Position numbers and translations under genes: made by a program
NCBI RefSeq assembly: GCF_018691265.1
Contig: NW_024881296.1
Span: 3,867,278 to 3,931,277, forward strand
Source: Tyto alba
Lineage: Eukaryota; Chordata; Aves; Strigiformes; Tytonidae
Direction: 5' to 3'
DNA: 64,000 nucleotides
Notes under the pieces: model-generated
Told to the model about the DNA's origin: nothing
Seen by the model: the letters and a program-made list of their open reading frames with translations, nothing else
The model's database searches: none
Shown here: positions 11,901 through 24,415 of the stretch, piece by piece
Position numbering within the stretch: the stretch's first letter is position 1
How the letters are laid out: each line of letters begins with the position of its first letter

Positions 11901-14900
11901 TATCCTTAATTTCAAATGCCATATCTGATCTCTTCTCTTTGGGAAAAATAAGATCTCTAAACAGCCCCATCCGCTTTGAGCACATGTCCACAGATGGGTT
12001 TCAACCTCCATGCCTGCCTGTCACAGGCTGGATTCCTCTGGCCAGGCTGTGTGCCTGGGCTGTGCGTGCAAGCTCAGCACTTTCCTTCCTAGGGAACACT
12101 GACTGCCATGACCAAACCTCTGCTCCATTCCCTCTTGCTGTCTGAGCTATATCCTGACAACTCCTTGTATGTAATTAACTTTCTCAGCTACAGTGTTGGC
12201 CAGCTGCAAGATTTTTACCCAATGACACATTTACCCCCCTGCCAAAACAGCTTTGTTTTTTCCTGCTTTGTTTTGTTTCTGTGTAACAAAGACAGCCAAA
12301 CACATTAACCTTTATTTAGGGATTCCCATATTCTGGGCAACTGTACCATATGCAAATCTTTCTCAGAAGGAATTCTCAAGACCAAGCAACCTCAGTTACG
12401 CACATTTTTAGTCCACAACTGCATGAGACCAACTTGCCAGCTTTTGGTATTCCTGGCCCATGGCCATGGTCCACAGTCTCAAAAGTGCTCGCCTCAACTG
12501 TGGGTCATACAGCTGGTTCAGTCTCACACTCCCCTGTCACAGGAAATTTCTTCAGCATTGTTCAAAAATATCACTAGAATAGACATTGATAATGCAAACA
12601 GTTGGGAATCAAATGCATAGTTTTACAGAGAAGCATCAAGGCAGATGATTCTATTGGCAGAGCTGTGCAGCAGTCTCTATTTAGATTTCAGGCTCTAGTT
12701 GCCTTAGATGAACAACTGCTTCTAAATCCCCCAAAGTGACATGTATGCATGAAAAAAGCAGTCAAAGGTAATTTGCTTTATTCTAGTTCTTTGAGAAGTG
12801 TTGGTAAACACATAGGTGAACAGGAAGACAGGCAGTGACCCGAAGCCTGGGGCGAAACCAGTTCTGAATGACCAGGGATTCATGCCCATTGTCCCTTCCA
12901 TGGAATCTTTCACATGGAACAGAACCCACAGATAGAGTTTGTCTAAAGGCTTTGACTTCAAACTTGTGAAATGCAGTTACCTGAAGTGGAATATATTTAA
13001 GGGCTATGTATAGGTAAATAGTGTACTTACTACACAAATACTTGATAGAAACACCATTTTCCAAAGAAAAATTTTTGAAAAAAAAAATAGTATTTACACT
13101 TGTATTCTTTGCCAGCCACTTGCAAGATAAACCTACACAACAGGAACAACATTTAAAATTACCTGCTGTGCTTTAGCCATTGCCAGTGGCTTGTACATAT
13201 ATTGCAGTCAAAGGCAACTAGGGAGCTCAGAGAAAAAGTTGTAGGGCACATGACAGAACTGTTGCAGTGTTGAGAAGACAGAATTTCTATCACAAATAGC
13301 ATTTTTTTAACCTGAAACAACAGGCATTTGAAAAACACATATATGTCCTTGATGGTTTCTTGCACAGGAATTAGAAAAAGCAAAAGGAACTACACAGCAA
13401 AATGTGGTGCAGCTTTGAATGTGCAAAATCCTGTTCTGAATCAGGAGGAGCTTAAATTCAGACACAGACTTCCTTAGTACTTTCACATGGCTGAAAATCA
13501 TGAAATCTTTCTCTGTGGCTAAAATCATTAACAGTTTTTAGCTCTGAGCATTCCACATACATCAGGACAGAACATTTTTTAAAGAGTTAGGGTTGGCATT
13601 ATTTTAATTGTTTTTAAGGGTTGAAGCAGAGACTCTGAAATAACAGATATATTTGCACTTTACAAAATTAAGCCTGATATATTCCTTGAAGTTAGGAGTT
13701 TTTTCCCCTACAAAACAGAAAATGGCATCACAGACCAGGGAACACATAGGGGCAATATACTCCAATTGTTGTTGCCTGGTCAATTTAATACAGCGTCTAA
13801 ATGAGTGTATTGCTGGGCACTATAATACCCTTTTTGTTTGTTCAGACTTGGCTGCAGAAATATTTAAAAATTTTCTGTCAATTCATCTTTTAATCTGACA
13901 TTCATCTATGCAAAAATGACATTGTTCTACTCGGGATACTTGCTCCTTCCCTCTAATCAGCATCTGATCTTCTAACTTCAGTGCTTAAGAAAATGGTTTC
14001 TCTTCTCTATTCCAGGCCACAGTGGAAACACAACACTTACAAATCTCTTAAGTACAATTCTCCATAAATTGTGATTCCAGAATCTTTATTGCTAACCCTG
14101 GAGCCATCAAGATCTCAGACAGCCTTTTAGATTTTGTGATGAGTTTTGCAAGGTTCTTAGCCAGCTAAAAGAGACAACCTCCTGCTTGTGATCTGAGATT
14201 TCATATGGAACTCATGAAAGACAATAAACACACCCACAGTTTAAAGACACCCTCAGACAGAATATTCAAACTATTCTAAAGTCCTGTTGCCATAAAATTC
14301 TTAAGCTTTCTGAAAGAACACTTCTGGTCTTTTACCTGTAACGTTCATGCAGAATTTTTGTCCAGACTTACATAACAGTATTTTTGGCCAGATGGATATA
14401 AAATAGGCTGAAACCTGCAATGCACTTATCCTTCTCTTACTTAAAATGACACCTGTTATGTTAGGAAGCTACAGAATGCTTGTAATATTAATGTAATTAT
14501 CTCTGTGGTGTTAGCAGTGGTCCAGAGAAAAAGACAGAAGATGACAAAATGCTCCTCTTCAGAATATTGGTAATGCCAGTACAAATCTGGTCATCCAGAT
14601 TATAGTCTAGAACAGATAACGCAGTTTACCTAAATATTTCCAAAATTGCTAGTCTTTATTAAGACCTGGCCATGATTGTCTCTCTTCCAGCCTTCAAACC
14701 AGTTCTAACTTTCTAACCCAGGCTACTTTTAAAAGACTCTCAGTGGAATGTGATTTTCTTGTCATTACTTAGACAACCTCATTTACACAACTTCCCTGCT
14801 ACAGGATTGATAACTCTCCATCTTAATGAAGTACAGAAGTAATTCTTACTGAGGAAATAATATTCTGTTGATAGATTTATGGTATCTGAAGAAAACCATT

Positions 14901-16368
14901 CACTGTCCACTGCAAAGCCACCCACACAACTCCAGACATTTAATCCTTTCTTTAAAACAACAGCAAAGAAAAACCAGGTGACTTGGCGTTTTTCTGGAGC
15001 AGCTCTTCTACTTCTTAATCTTCCTAAGGCAAAATCCACCCTAGTGGACTGGGATATATATCAGGTTTGTACACTACTGAGTCCTGCTTAAGTCCCACTT
15101 GTGTTTGGGAATGTAAGTGAATCTAAGTTGTTGCACAGGCCTTGTGCAGCCCATAAGAAGTGAGCAATTATTAGGGCTTATAGGTGATGATCTCTGTCCT
15201 ATTTGAGGCAAAAATTACCAGAGTGGATACTGAGGTTTCTTTTCCTCTCCTGAAATTCATGGCTTCTCCTTATGCCTGACCCAAGTACATCACATTATTT
15301 CAGACTTCAGCCAAGCTCTTTCTTCTTCCTCTCCATCCTCAGTTCCACCTGGCTTACAAATTGACTTTACTCAATATAAATGCAGTAGGGCAGTCACTAC
15401 TACTAAAATTCATTTGGCTAATTTCAACCTTGGCAACTTCAAGCCTACTTTGAAATTGATAAAATTGAAACTTTCTCATCACTGATCTGATTTGACACAG
15501 TTTCACAGCACAGACTGGATAACTGAAGTACAATATATCTCTGGTGAATTTCCACACTGGGTTACTCGCTTGGCAGATAGTAAGTTTTGTGTGCTCCAGT
15601 AAAGATACAAATTATCTTTTAATGATCAGATTTTAAAAAGTGAAAATGGCATAAGTGTTCTTCTAAGCTTGACCTAAGTGTAAACAAAAATCTTTCTGAC
15701 AAATAAATTTTAAGAAGTACACCAAAACTATGTCACAGGGATAAGGTTCAATGGAAAACCAGAGTACAAATACACACTAGAGAAAGAAAAGAATCCAGAA
15801 TAAAATGCATTTGTAGAATATTTACCAGTTGAGCCTTGCTCCAGGAGTTAGGGCCAACTGCTTTTGGCACAATCAGCTAAAGCTAAAATCCATGTTGTAG
15901 TTACTACTGGTTTGTTTGTGGTCATTTTGGGGTATTTTTTACAAAATCTCCCCATGCACATAAAAGAAATCATGCGACTCCTTTTCTAAATTGCATATTT
16001 ATAGTAAAATATATTGACATATAGACTCATAGACAGAGATGATGAGTGATACAAGTTTTGTTTGTTTTTCACATTTTTCAAAACTTACCTGGATTGTTTT
16101 CCTGCTGCCTTGTACAACAGAGTGAGCTTAAGTTTTTCCAAGTTACTTGTAAGTTTTAGTGTAAAAGAGAAAGACAATGTCATTGCCGTAACTGAGAGGA
16201 AAGGGGAAAAAAAAAATGCAAAATCTTGTCTCTGTACAGATCAAGCTCTATACAGAAATTTTTCAGGGGAGAATACTTTTATTTTTTTTTTTTTAGTAAA
16301 TTTCATGTCAGCTAGAATTTTAAACTTTAGTCCAGTGATGACTGACTCACTATTTAAAGTTTTGTCAT

Positions 16369-17435
16369 TGTCTGAGCCTGGTCAGCAACCAAACACCACG
16401 CAGCCCTCACTCCTCCTTCCTCTTCTGACAATGAGAAGGGACAGATGATCCAGGCTTGGGATTTGCGATAGGACCAGGAGGGGAAGATCACCCATTATGG
16501 TCACGGGAAAAAGGCAGACTCGTTAGGGGAAGAAAAAAAAAAGAACATACATTTATTACAGACACTAACAACACTTAACAGAGTAGGACAGTGAGAAGCA
16601 TTGTCACATCTTGAGAACACCTTCCCCCCACCTGCCCCTTCTTTCCAGGCTCAGCTCTGCTCCCAATATCTCTACCGCCTCACCCCAGCAGCACAGGGGC
16701 AGGGAATGGGGGGTGCAGTCAGTGCTGCTGCTTCTTCCATCTTCAGTGGGGGGAGCTTCTGGAACTTCTTCCCCTTGCTCCAGCGTGGTCCCCCTCACGC
16801 AGGAGACAGTCCTCCACAAACTTTCTCTGACATCAGTCCCTCCCACGGGCCGCAGTGTTTCCTTACACTGCTCAGGCATGGGACACCAACTTTCTCCAAC
16901 TGGATTCCCTCCCACAGGCTGCAGCCCTTCCCGAGCTGCTCCAGCGTGGGACACCCCCACATGCTGCAATCCTCCCAGTGCTGAACTACAACAGCAGGGG
17001 CTACCTTTTCCCACAAGACCCTGGCCTTCTTCGGGCACAGCACCTTGATCATCCATGTGAAACACCTCACAGGCCATAAATCAGTGTCTGCTCCACTGTA
17101 GATCTTCATGGGTGGCAGGGGCATCACCCTGCTGTCTCACCACAGGATACAGGGGGGTCTCTGTTCCAGCACACCTCCCCCCTCCATTCTTCCTCTGTTT
17201 CTCCACTGACCTTGGTGTTCATGAAGCTTCCACAACTCCTCACAAGTCTGACTCCCCCTTACAATGTCCCTTTTAAAATACATTATTGCAGAGGCGCAGC
17301 TGATTGGCTCAGTTTTGGTGCAAAGATGGAGCTGACTTGGAGCTGGGGGAGCTTCAAGAAGCTTCTCGCAGGGGCCACCCTTATAGCCCCCTCCCTTGCT
17401 ACCAACAAACCCCACCACTCACTCAAGCCCAGGAC
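16369..17435 (-). mobile_element. Long solo LTR of an avian endogenous retrovirus, reverse orientation
   Basis: About 1.07 kb, GC-rich against an AT-rich flank. The left end resembles the reverse of the usual bird LTR end (ACACCACGCAGCC), with CATTTATTACAGACACTAAC holding a minus-strand AATAAA, then CTTCCCCCCACC. A degenerate tandem block follows (copies near 16775, 16865 and 16935). Near the right end are TTCTCCACTGACCTTGGTGT, GCAGAGGCGCAGCTGATTGG and AGCTTCTCGCAGGGGCCACC, phrases typical of one abundant bird LTR. The overlapping long open frames here (for example 16604-17077 minus, 16611-17048 plus) are by-products of its GC-rich repeats. No clear target duplication is visible. Family name uncertain. 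Confidence 0.7.
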
Positions 17436-20400
17436 AAGATTATTTAAGCTTTTTGTTTGTTTGTTTTGAAGGATGGACTTGTAAACTGGCATGACACTTT
17501 TCAACTTCATATCACAGCTAAACCAGAAGGATGATGAAGGCATTATTTTATCATCTCTGCAGTTTTCCATATTTTTACTTTCATTCCCTGTAAGTATCAC
17601 TTATACTGGCTGGGTGTGAGGCATGTAAACTTTTTAGCCAGTAGTAATAAGGAGTAACAGCAGACAGTACTCTCATCTGGGGTCTTCTGACTCCCTGATC
17701 CAAAACCCGAGGTGCCCAGGAGGTAGCTTACAGCATGAAACCAGAGCAAGATTTGAGTTCAGCCCCAGTGGGTATTCAGAGAAACACCACCTGTTTGGAA
17801 GTCTAAAGGCAGTCAAAAAAGTGGAAGGACAGAGAGATCTGCACTTCAGGGAGGGACACATGGCTCCACCGGTTTCAAGGGTGGTAGACAGCACATGCTG
17901 GCTTTTGTCTGTCCTGTGGACAGAAATCTCATTGTCAGTTGCAAGGCATGGGACTTGCTTCTGGAGTGCATCTACTGTTTTAGTTTGATCCAAGCAGCAC
18001 CAAGTTCACATACTCCAGGATGACTCTGCAGCAAGAACCACAGCATGGATAGTGGGAGTGAACAGATTCCAAACAAAAGCACACTCCTGACCTCACCTAA
18101 TACACTAACACAGGTCAGTCTGAGTTCCTTTCCGAGGTGTTTTGACTTACACCTTGGAAAATTCAGCAGATGCAGTTCCAAGAGCACTACAGGCAGGAGG
18201 AAATAAAGTGATCTTCTAAAACAATTGTCCCTCTCTCCTTAACTTGCTGAAGCTGTACAGTGAAGGTTAACAGGAGAACTAGGCATTATTCTACTCGTCC
18301 CTCTGTCAGAGAATTGTATAGTAGAGAGAAAAATCTGTGATATAACTGAAGATTGCTTCCAGCACTAAACAGTTTCTCAAGGGATCTTCAGAAACTGACC
18401 CAGTTATAAAACCATGCTCTCTACCTAGTCAGCTTGTTCCTTCTGTTTCTTAGCAACTTCACCTATTTGACCAGAGAGACAGTTCGTTCAATTTACTTTC
18501 ACCACCCTCTAACTTTTTCAGCTGTCTCTGCCTTTACTTTACTTAATGTCTTTTTCTCTCTTCTTACCCACCACTGCACTAGCTCACATTTGATACACTG
18601 TCAAAGATACAGTAAATAAAATCTAGCCAGCACAGTTAAAAGTCACTGGTGGATAAAAACTGGAATAATAAAAAAAATAAAAATTTTGAAACAACAGATT
18701 TGTAATTCATTATGTATCGTATGTGTTTCTCCCCATTCCTGAGCCTGCTTGTTTCCATGACAGGACTTTTCAAGAGAAGACTGTCTCTTGCTCTCTACTT
18801 ACAGAATGGGCCCTAATGATCACTGGAACCTCCAAGAAATACTGCCTTGCAATCAACAAACAAAACAATAATGCACAAAAAGAGAAGAATGTGTCTATCA
18901 GACAGAAGGATCTCATTCTTCTACCACTATTCCACAAATGTAATCAGATTTGATCAAAGATTTTCATTTGAGTTTTCATTGCCAAGGAAGCTTTGGTAGA
19001 TTATTTTGACCCAGACAAAACAATTACAGAATTGTCTGCACCATAAATATTCCTGGTTCTTTCTTCAACCTTGGTTTGCATTTCTTTTCCCTCTACTTAA
19101 GAAACACTATTTCATTCAGACAGTTTCAAGGGGAGTAAATAAAAAAATTATTAAACAAAACAAGTATAAGCTAGATACATAACAGAATCCTACTATGGTT
19201 TATCTAACCCTCACTAGTCATGAGAAAAGATTTCTGGGGTCTTACAAGGGTTATACCCCTTGGGTAGATTTCCAGAGATTATGAAGATTCAGACTATAGC
19301 TTTGACATGAATTAATGGATAGTGTTGTGCAATCCCCTCACAGTATGATGTGTTTGTATGCTTATGAAGCAACTTGGGAGGTTAATGAGTACAAGTGCAT
19401 GCTACAGATTCTCTGCATAATTTTAATTCCCTCAAGACAAGAAGATGATGCAAAAAAGCTCTTAGCATGTCCTGATAAATGGTAGCAGTGAATTTTAAAT
19501 GAGGAGAACATACTGCTCCAGGGCCCTCCAGCAACCCAGACATGCCATTCTTCTCTACCCAGTGCTGAAGACTGATTAAGTTACAAGACATATCTGCAGA
19601 GGGTAACTATTCCTCCTCTTTCCAGAAATTTTATTAAAGCATTTATATAGCGCTTGATCCAGCTGTCAGATCCTCAGGGCATCTTGTTGCAAAAGCTCTC
19701 AATCTAGATAGCTATCCAAACCTACTGTTCTTGGAAACAAGTCTAATGTCATCATCAGGCTCCACAAGAGGTGACCTCTGTTCTAGTACAGAAGAGAATA
19801 TCTCAGGTTGATCACTGTGGAATTGGCAATATTTTTTTATTTTTTTATTTTTTTTTTAATAAACAAATGAGACCTAGGCTAAAGAGTGTGGTAAATCAGA
19901 CCAAGGAACTCTGGCAAACAGAAACATTTTCCTGTCTACATAGTAGAGAGTGTAGCTGAAACAGGGTTTATGACCTTAAAAGTCACAAAAATTCTTTCGT
20001 TTGTACCACATCTGCTGTTGCCCTGTTTTTACATGCATTTTTAGAAATCCAATTACCCCAGGAGGAATGCTGAGCAAAGTGTATTAATTTCAATACTTAT
20101 ATATTTCAGATATAGTGCAGTCTGAAAAAAAATGATGGGTGAAATTCACCAGAACAAGCCATAGATAATCTCTGAAAGAAATAATCAAGCTGACAAACAC
20201 AAGATGGAGAGCAACAACTAAAATATGTGATGTAGGACTAACAGTTGGTAACCAGCTGAATCTGTCAGCACTGCTATAGTCTCAGGCAAATCATGACTGC
20301 ATATTCAAATAAGAGTCCAGCCTGCAAAATAAATAAAGTTGTTCTGATTTCCACTGCACTGTGTAGTCATCCATTAACAGAGTGCTGTGTAATGGGTAGG

Positions 20401-21113
20401 GCTCTGTATTTCAAGAAAGATTTGAACTGGAGACAGTTGAAAACTGATCAACTGCTTGCAAAATGGGAGTTAAAAGGAAAGAATGATAAAACTGAGATTA
20501 ACAGAAAACAGGGGAAGACATAACAGTCCTAAATGTCTTGTACAAAGTCTCTATTAAAATAAAGTCTTTTTCCCAAGATTCACAGTCGTAAATGTCTGCC
20601 AAAGCTAATACGAACACAATTAGTCCTGCCTTGGATGTGACAACACTTATCTTTCTACCAACATGGACTAGAAATTACCATTGAATTCTTTTCCATTCAC
20701 TTGATTATCATTAATGGACAATAATGAGCAAAGCTATATAATGTTTCATTCTAGTTGTGGGGTGGGATAGGCTGCTGAGTCCTGCCCCAACAGACCCCCA
20801 TGGACAGTCCCTTCCAGCCCCCAGGGAGTCCCACATCTGTGAGCCCTGGCACTGAGCACAGCACCCAGCGTCTGGCTGCTTGTATGGCTCCTTGCACTGC
20901 ACGGTGGTGGGAGTGCAGGGCAAGGCACTGCGCCAGGCAAAAGCCAGAAGGTGGGAGAGGGGCAGGAGTTATTACACAGTCATTACAGGCAGGAGTAAGG
21001 ACTCATGGACAGCAGTGACCATGGAGCATTTGGATGCTGACCATCTAAGTATTCCATGCTAAATTTCAGTGCTTCTTTCTCCTGTTTTAATCCAGAGACT
21101 TCTTCACCATGCG

Positions 21114-21122
<9 letters not shown>

Positions 21123-21144
<22 letters not shown>

Positions 21145-21145
21145 A
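21123..21145. repeat. Poly(A) tract (23 A)
   Basis: Preceded by CACACACACA and followed by a degenerate A/C-rich stretch to about 21176. It could be the tail of a decayed retroposed copy from the GC-rich block at 20755-21010, but there is no clear target duplication. Confidence 0.85.
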
Positions 21146-21919
21146 CAAAAAAAACCAAACCAAACAAAAAACACAGACAATGCAAGTTAAAGGAAAGGCA
21201 CTGGGCAATTGAGGACAATGTCTAGGTTTGCTAGTAATTAAAGGGTGAACCAGGCAGTCCCTTTTAATAATTTGTTCCTTTTTAATGATGTCTCTGTTAA
21301 GTGACATGTAAATTTTGTTTGCTTATTTTCACAGTACCCTTTAAAATCACCACACTGTCAGAAAGACAGAAGTAAAAGATTTGGACCACAAGCACTAGGA
21401 CTGCAAGACAATCATGGATTTTGTAATATGGGACTTAGATTTCAAATAGTCTCACTTTTCTGAATGAATCTAGCTCAACAGATTTTAAGGAGAGCAGCGT
21501 TAAAAACCACATCCCTTTTATCAAGTTGCACAACAGTTTAGCTATCAGTAAAAATGGAAATAATATACTGCACACATGGGACATTTTAAATGGGATTTAG
21601 GACACTGAAAATAATCCCATTGTGATAGTCCTGGCCTTAGTAAAGTTCTGTTGTGTGTTTAAAAAAAAAAAAAACCCAAACAACCAACATCAACATGCAT
21701 CCAGAAAAAACAATCACCTTAAAACATTGATAGGTAAATTTGCCTCATTATTTGTTTTACAGGCTTTAGGCTCAGGATTTCTGAAGATCTTTTTTAGCCT
21801 TCTTTTAAGGTGAGAACATGGCCCATCCTTCCTGCAGGGCTCTCCTACTTTTCAAGACCTCATCACCTTCACCTTACACTTGTACATATTGGAGCTGTTT
21901 AACTGTGGCAGTAGGTGGT

Positions 21920-22853
21920 CTAATGAAATATTACCACACCAATTCTTGAAGGACTCTTTTGGCTTCTTGTGTCATTTATCCTTCTCAAAATCGTAGTGTT
22001 TACTTTGGACTGTTTTGCTGGAATTGTTCCTTGGTGACTGATTGATTTGATGAAAAGAAGGACAGGCCGCCAGTGCCCCTTGGCCCTGTTCAATAACAGA
22101 AATGTTTCTCCAAGGTTGGCAGCCTGCACTTATGCTAGGCGCTGATCCAGTTTTCCTCTGAGGAGCAGCTCTTTGATGACATGTAGCTTGCTTGAAGGAG
22201 TCCTGTTGACATCACCAGAATTGGCTTTCCTTGCATGCTGGTGGTAGCAAATACAGTTCAGGGAGATATGAAAGGCATGGGAGGATGGGGGAAGGATTGG
22301 TCTTCTGTGAGTTGCAGATGAGATGCCTTGTTTCTCCTCCAGAGTCAGAAATGGATTTCTTCAAAGCCAAGCTAAGGAATTGAGGCTGTTGGCGTGAGTG
22401 CATCTGGGACTCCAGCTGAGCCTCTGTTGTTTGTTTAGTGGCAACAATTGTTCTCATCTAGAGTCTTCAGAAAACAATATGTGTTTGGAGAGGCAGCACG
22501 ATGCTGCTGTTGTGAAGTACCGAGTATCCTCATCTCCCCACTCTGACTGAGGGAGAGGTCTCAACACTTTGTTGGCAGTGACCATCACCTCGTGTTTAGG
22601 TCCATGGACAATTAAGGCTTTCAGATATTCACACACAGAAGTGATGAAGAGTTGCAGACAGGAGGTTCTGATTCTCACTACTGTTACAAAGTGTGACTGC
22701 TGAAACATTTCTTTCCACTTTGAGTATTTGTCCATATGTGTACTTCATTATTGGTATGCATACACAGTATGGGGCTGAAATTTTAAATCTTTGGCCACCA
22801 GTATATGCTGGGGACATTCCTCCTTCTTGCATGTTCACCTGCTGTGATACCAA
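21920..22853 (-). pseudogene. Possible broken gene copy, unidentified
   Basis: On the minus strand three open segments (22735-22454, 22457-22212, 22129-21920) follow each other in shifted frames, and another overlaps upstream (22853-22629). The first reads protein-like, with CEYLKALIVHGPKHEVMVTA and KVLRPLPQSEWGDEDTRYF. The block has higher GC than its flanks and no obvious splice sites, as in a decayed retroposed copy. There is no poly(A) tail on the matching side and I do not recognise the parent. Confidence 0.25.
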
Positions 22854-24004
22854 AAGTATAAAGGGCAGTTCAGGTATATTAGCACAGTTTCTTCTCAGTG
22901 TTCATATTTTCCCAGTACAACCATTTGTACTATAGTCAGTATATGCAGCAGTGTTAGCTTAACAGTGCTCATGGGGTAGCTGTTCCCTGAAAGTTCTTTA
23001 ATCAGATTTAGTCTGTCGTCAGAAAGCAAATGTGCTTCCTTCTTTGGATAAACTGTTCCACACTGGGATTGCTGGATTGAAACACTGCCCATCTTTTAAA
23101 ACAAAATTACTTCTTACTTGAAAGAAGGATCTGTTTGCATTTTAATTTTTTTTTATTTGCCTACACCCTTCCCTATTCAGTACAACTAACCCTGTCTGAA
23201 ACTCCACTGTTTAGAGCAGAAGTTCCTTCAGAGTTCTGTGTTCTCAGGATTCATCCTCACTCCTCCTGGCTCAGCAAGCTCTGCTCACACTCATCGTTTT
23301 TATGCTTAAAGGAATATCACTCTCAAGGGGTGTTTCTTTAGGACAGCAGTAACTGAACATACAATCTAGATAAAACAGATCTCTTTAATAGCTTTTGTTA
23401 AAGAAATCTAATTGGTTTATTCAGTCTCATACCAAAGGGACTCTGCAAACAGAAGCACAGACTTTGGGAAATGAAAGAGACCTAGTCACCATCTGTAGCC
23501 ATGCCCTTACCTAATTATCCCTGTGGGGACTGGAATAACTTCTGACATTGCTTACATAGCCCAGTAAGGCTTTGTTAAGTTCTGTGATAAAAGACATCAA
23601 CACTGTATACATTTACTTCATTAACCTATGTCCATGCTGATCCAGAATGGAATTCACAGCATTGAGTAGGAACACAGTGACAGAGGACGTCCAAGTTTTG
23701 AAAGAGCCAGTCACATCTGCTCTTAAATGGACTGTCCATTACTACAGAACACCTACAACAGGGGACAGCCCAGTACAAGCAAGTGGAAAAGCAATCAACT
23801 GTCCAAATATAAAGTGGGTGGCACAAAATTTGGACAGCACTATACAGAGAAGCACCTGTACATCAGAGGTGATCATAAACTAAACTTTTGAAAAAATAAA
23901 AACTTCATACTGGATGTTTATAAACTGAATCATGGTTTTGCAAGGCATGGGATGCAATCCTTCTGCTCGCCTCATAATCAGATTTGAGTCCCATATATAT
24001 AAAA

Positions 24005-24415
24005 AATGCAGGACACTTGAAAACAATCCAGTGGATAACAGGAGCATTTTGGGCCCTAAAATATGTTTTTTATGAGAAAGAATCGATACTAGCTTGCCTG
24101 TGAGAAAGGGATTTAGAAAAAAATTAGGGCTTCAAATATGTAAAAAGTTGCCACAGAGTTTGGCAGTGAAGTATTTTCTATGTTCACTGTGGATAGGACA
24201 AGAAGCAATAGTGTCAAGCTGCAGCTAGAAATACTTTATGAATTAGAGAAATTCTTCTATCTGCAGTTAAGAAGAACATTTAGGGCAGTTGCGAAATCTC
24301 TATTCTGAAAAACAGACCAAGAAAATCATCTGTCATGAGTGGGTTAGGTAGAGGTCACCCCAGCTTGAGGAGGAAACATGGATCTGGATCGTGGATCTTT
24401 CCTATTCTATGGTAA
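24005..24415 (+). mobile_element. CR1 LINE 3' fragment, old and degenerate
   Basis: Matches the order of conserved words in the CR1 3' end: AATCCAGTGGATAACAGGAGC, GGCTTCAAATATGTAAAAAG, TTGCCACAGAG, GTTCACTGTGGATAGGACAAGAAGCAATAG, then CTGCAGCTAGAAATAC, and a tail like CCTATTCTATGG. This covers the end of ORF2 and the 3' UTR of the element. It is heavily diverged and 5'-truncated, as most CR1 copies are. Confidence 0.65.

Larger units (their letters stand above)
6779..16368. other. Intergenic, no convincing gene
   Basis: Mostly single-copy AT-rich DNA. GC-richer patches at about 7400-7650, 10660-10760 and 11400-11560 carry open frames without recognisable domains (for example 11365-11586 plus). 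A perfect 16-base palindrome lies at 11241-11256. The inverted repeat at 8261-8304 and the open frame at 8689-8910 are listed separately. Confidence 0.7.
17436..24004. other. Intergenic, no convincing gene
   Basis: Contains the GC-rich block 20755-21010 followed by a poly(A) tract, a T/A-rich patch at 19830-19865, and the protein-like broken frames at 21920-22853. Nothing else is recognisable. Confidence 0.65.

Noticed and set aside
16062..16448. 128-codon plus frame
   Set aside because: Low-complexity T/F-rich composition ending inside the LTR; no recognisable motif.
16604..17077. 157-codon minus frame and overlapping plus frames of 127-145 codons
   Set aside because: They lie wholly inside a GC-rich LTR with degenerate repeats; frames are open on both strands because of composition.
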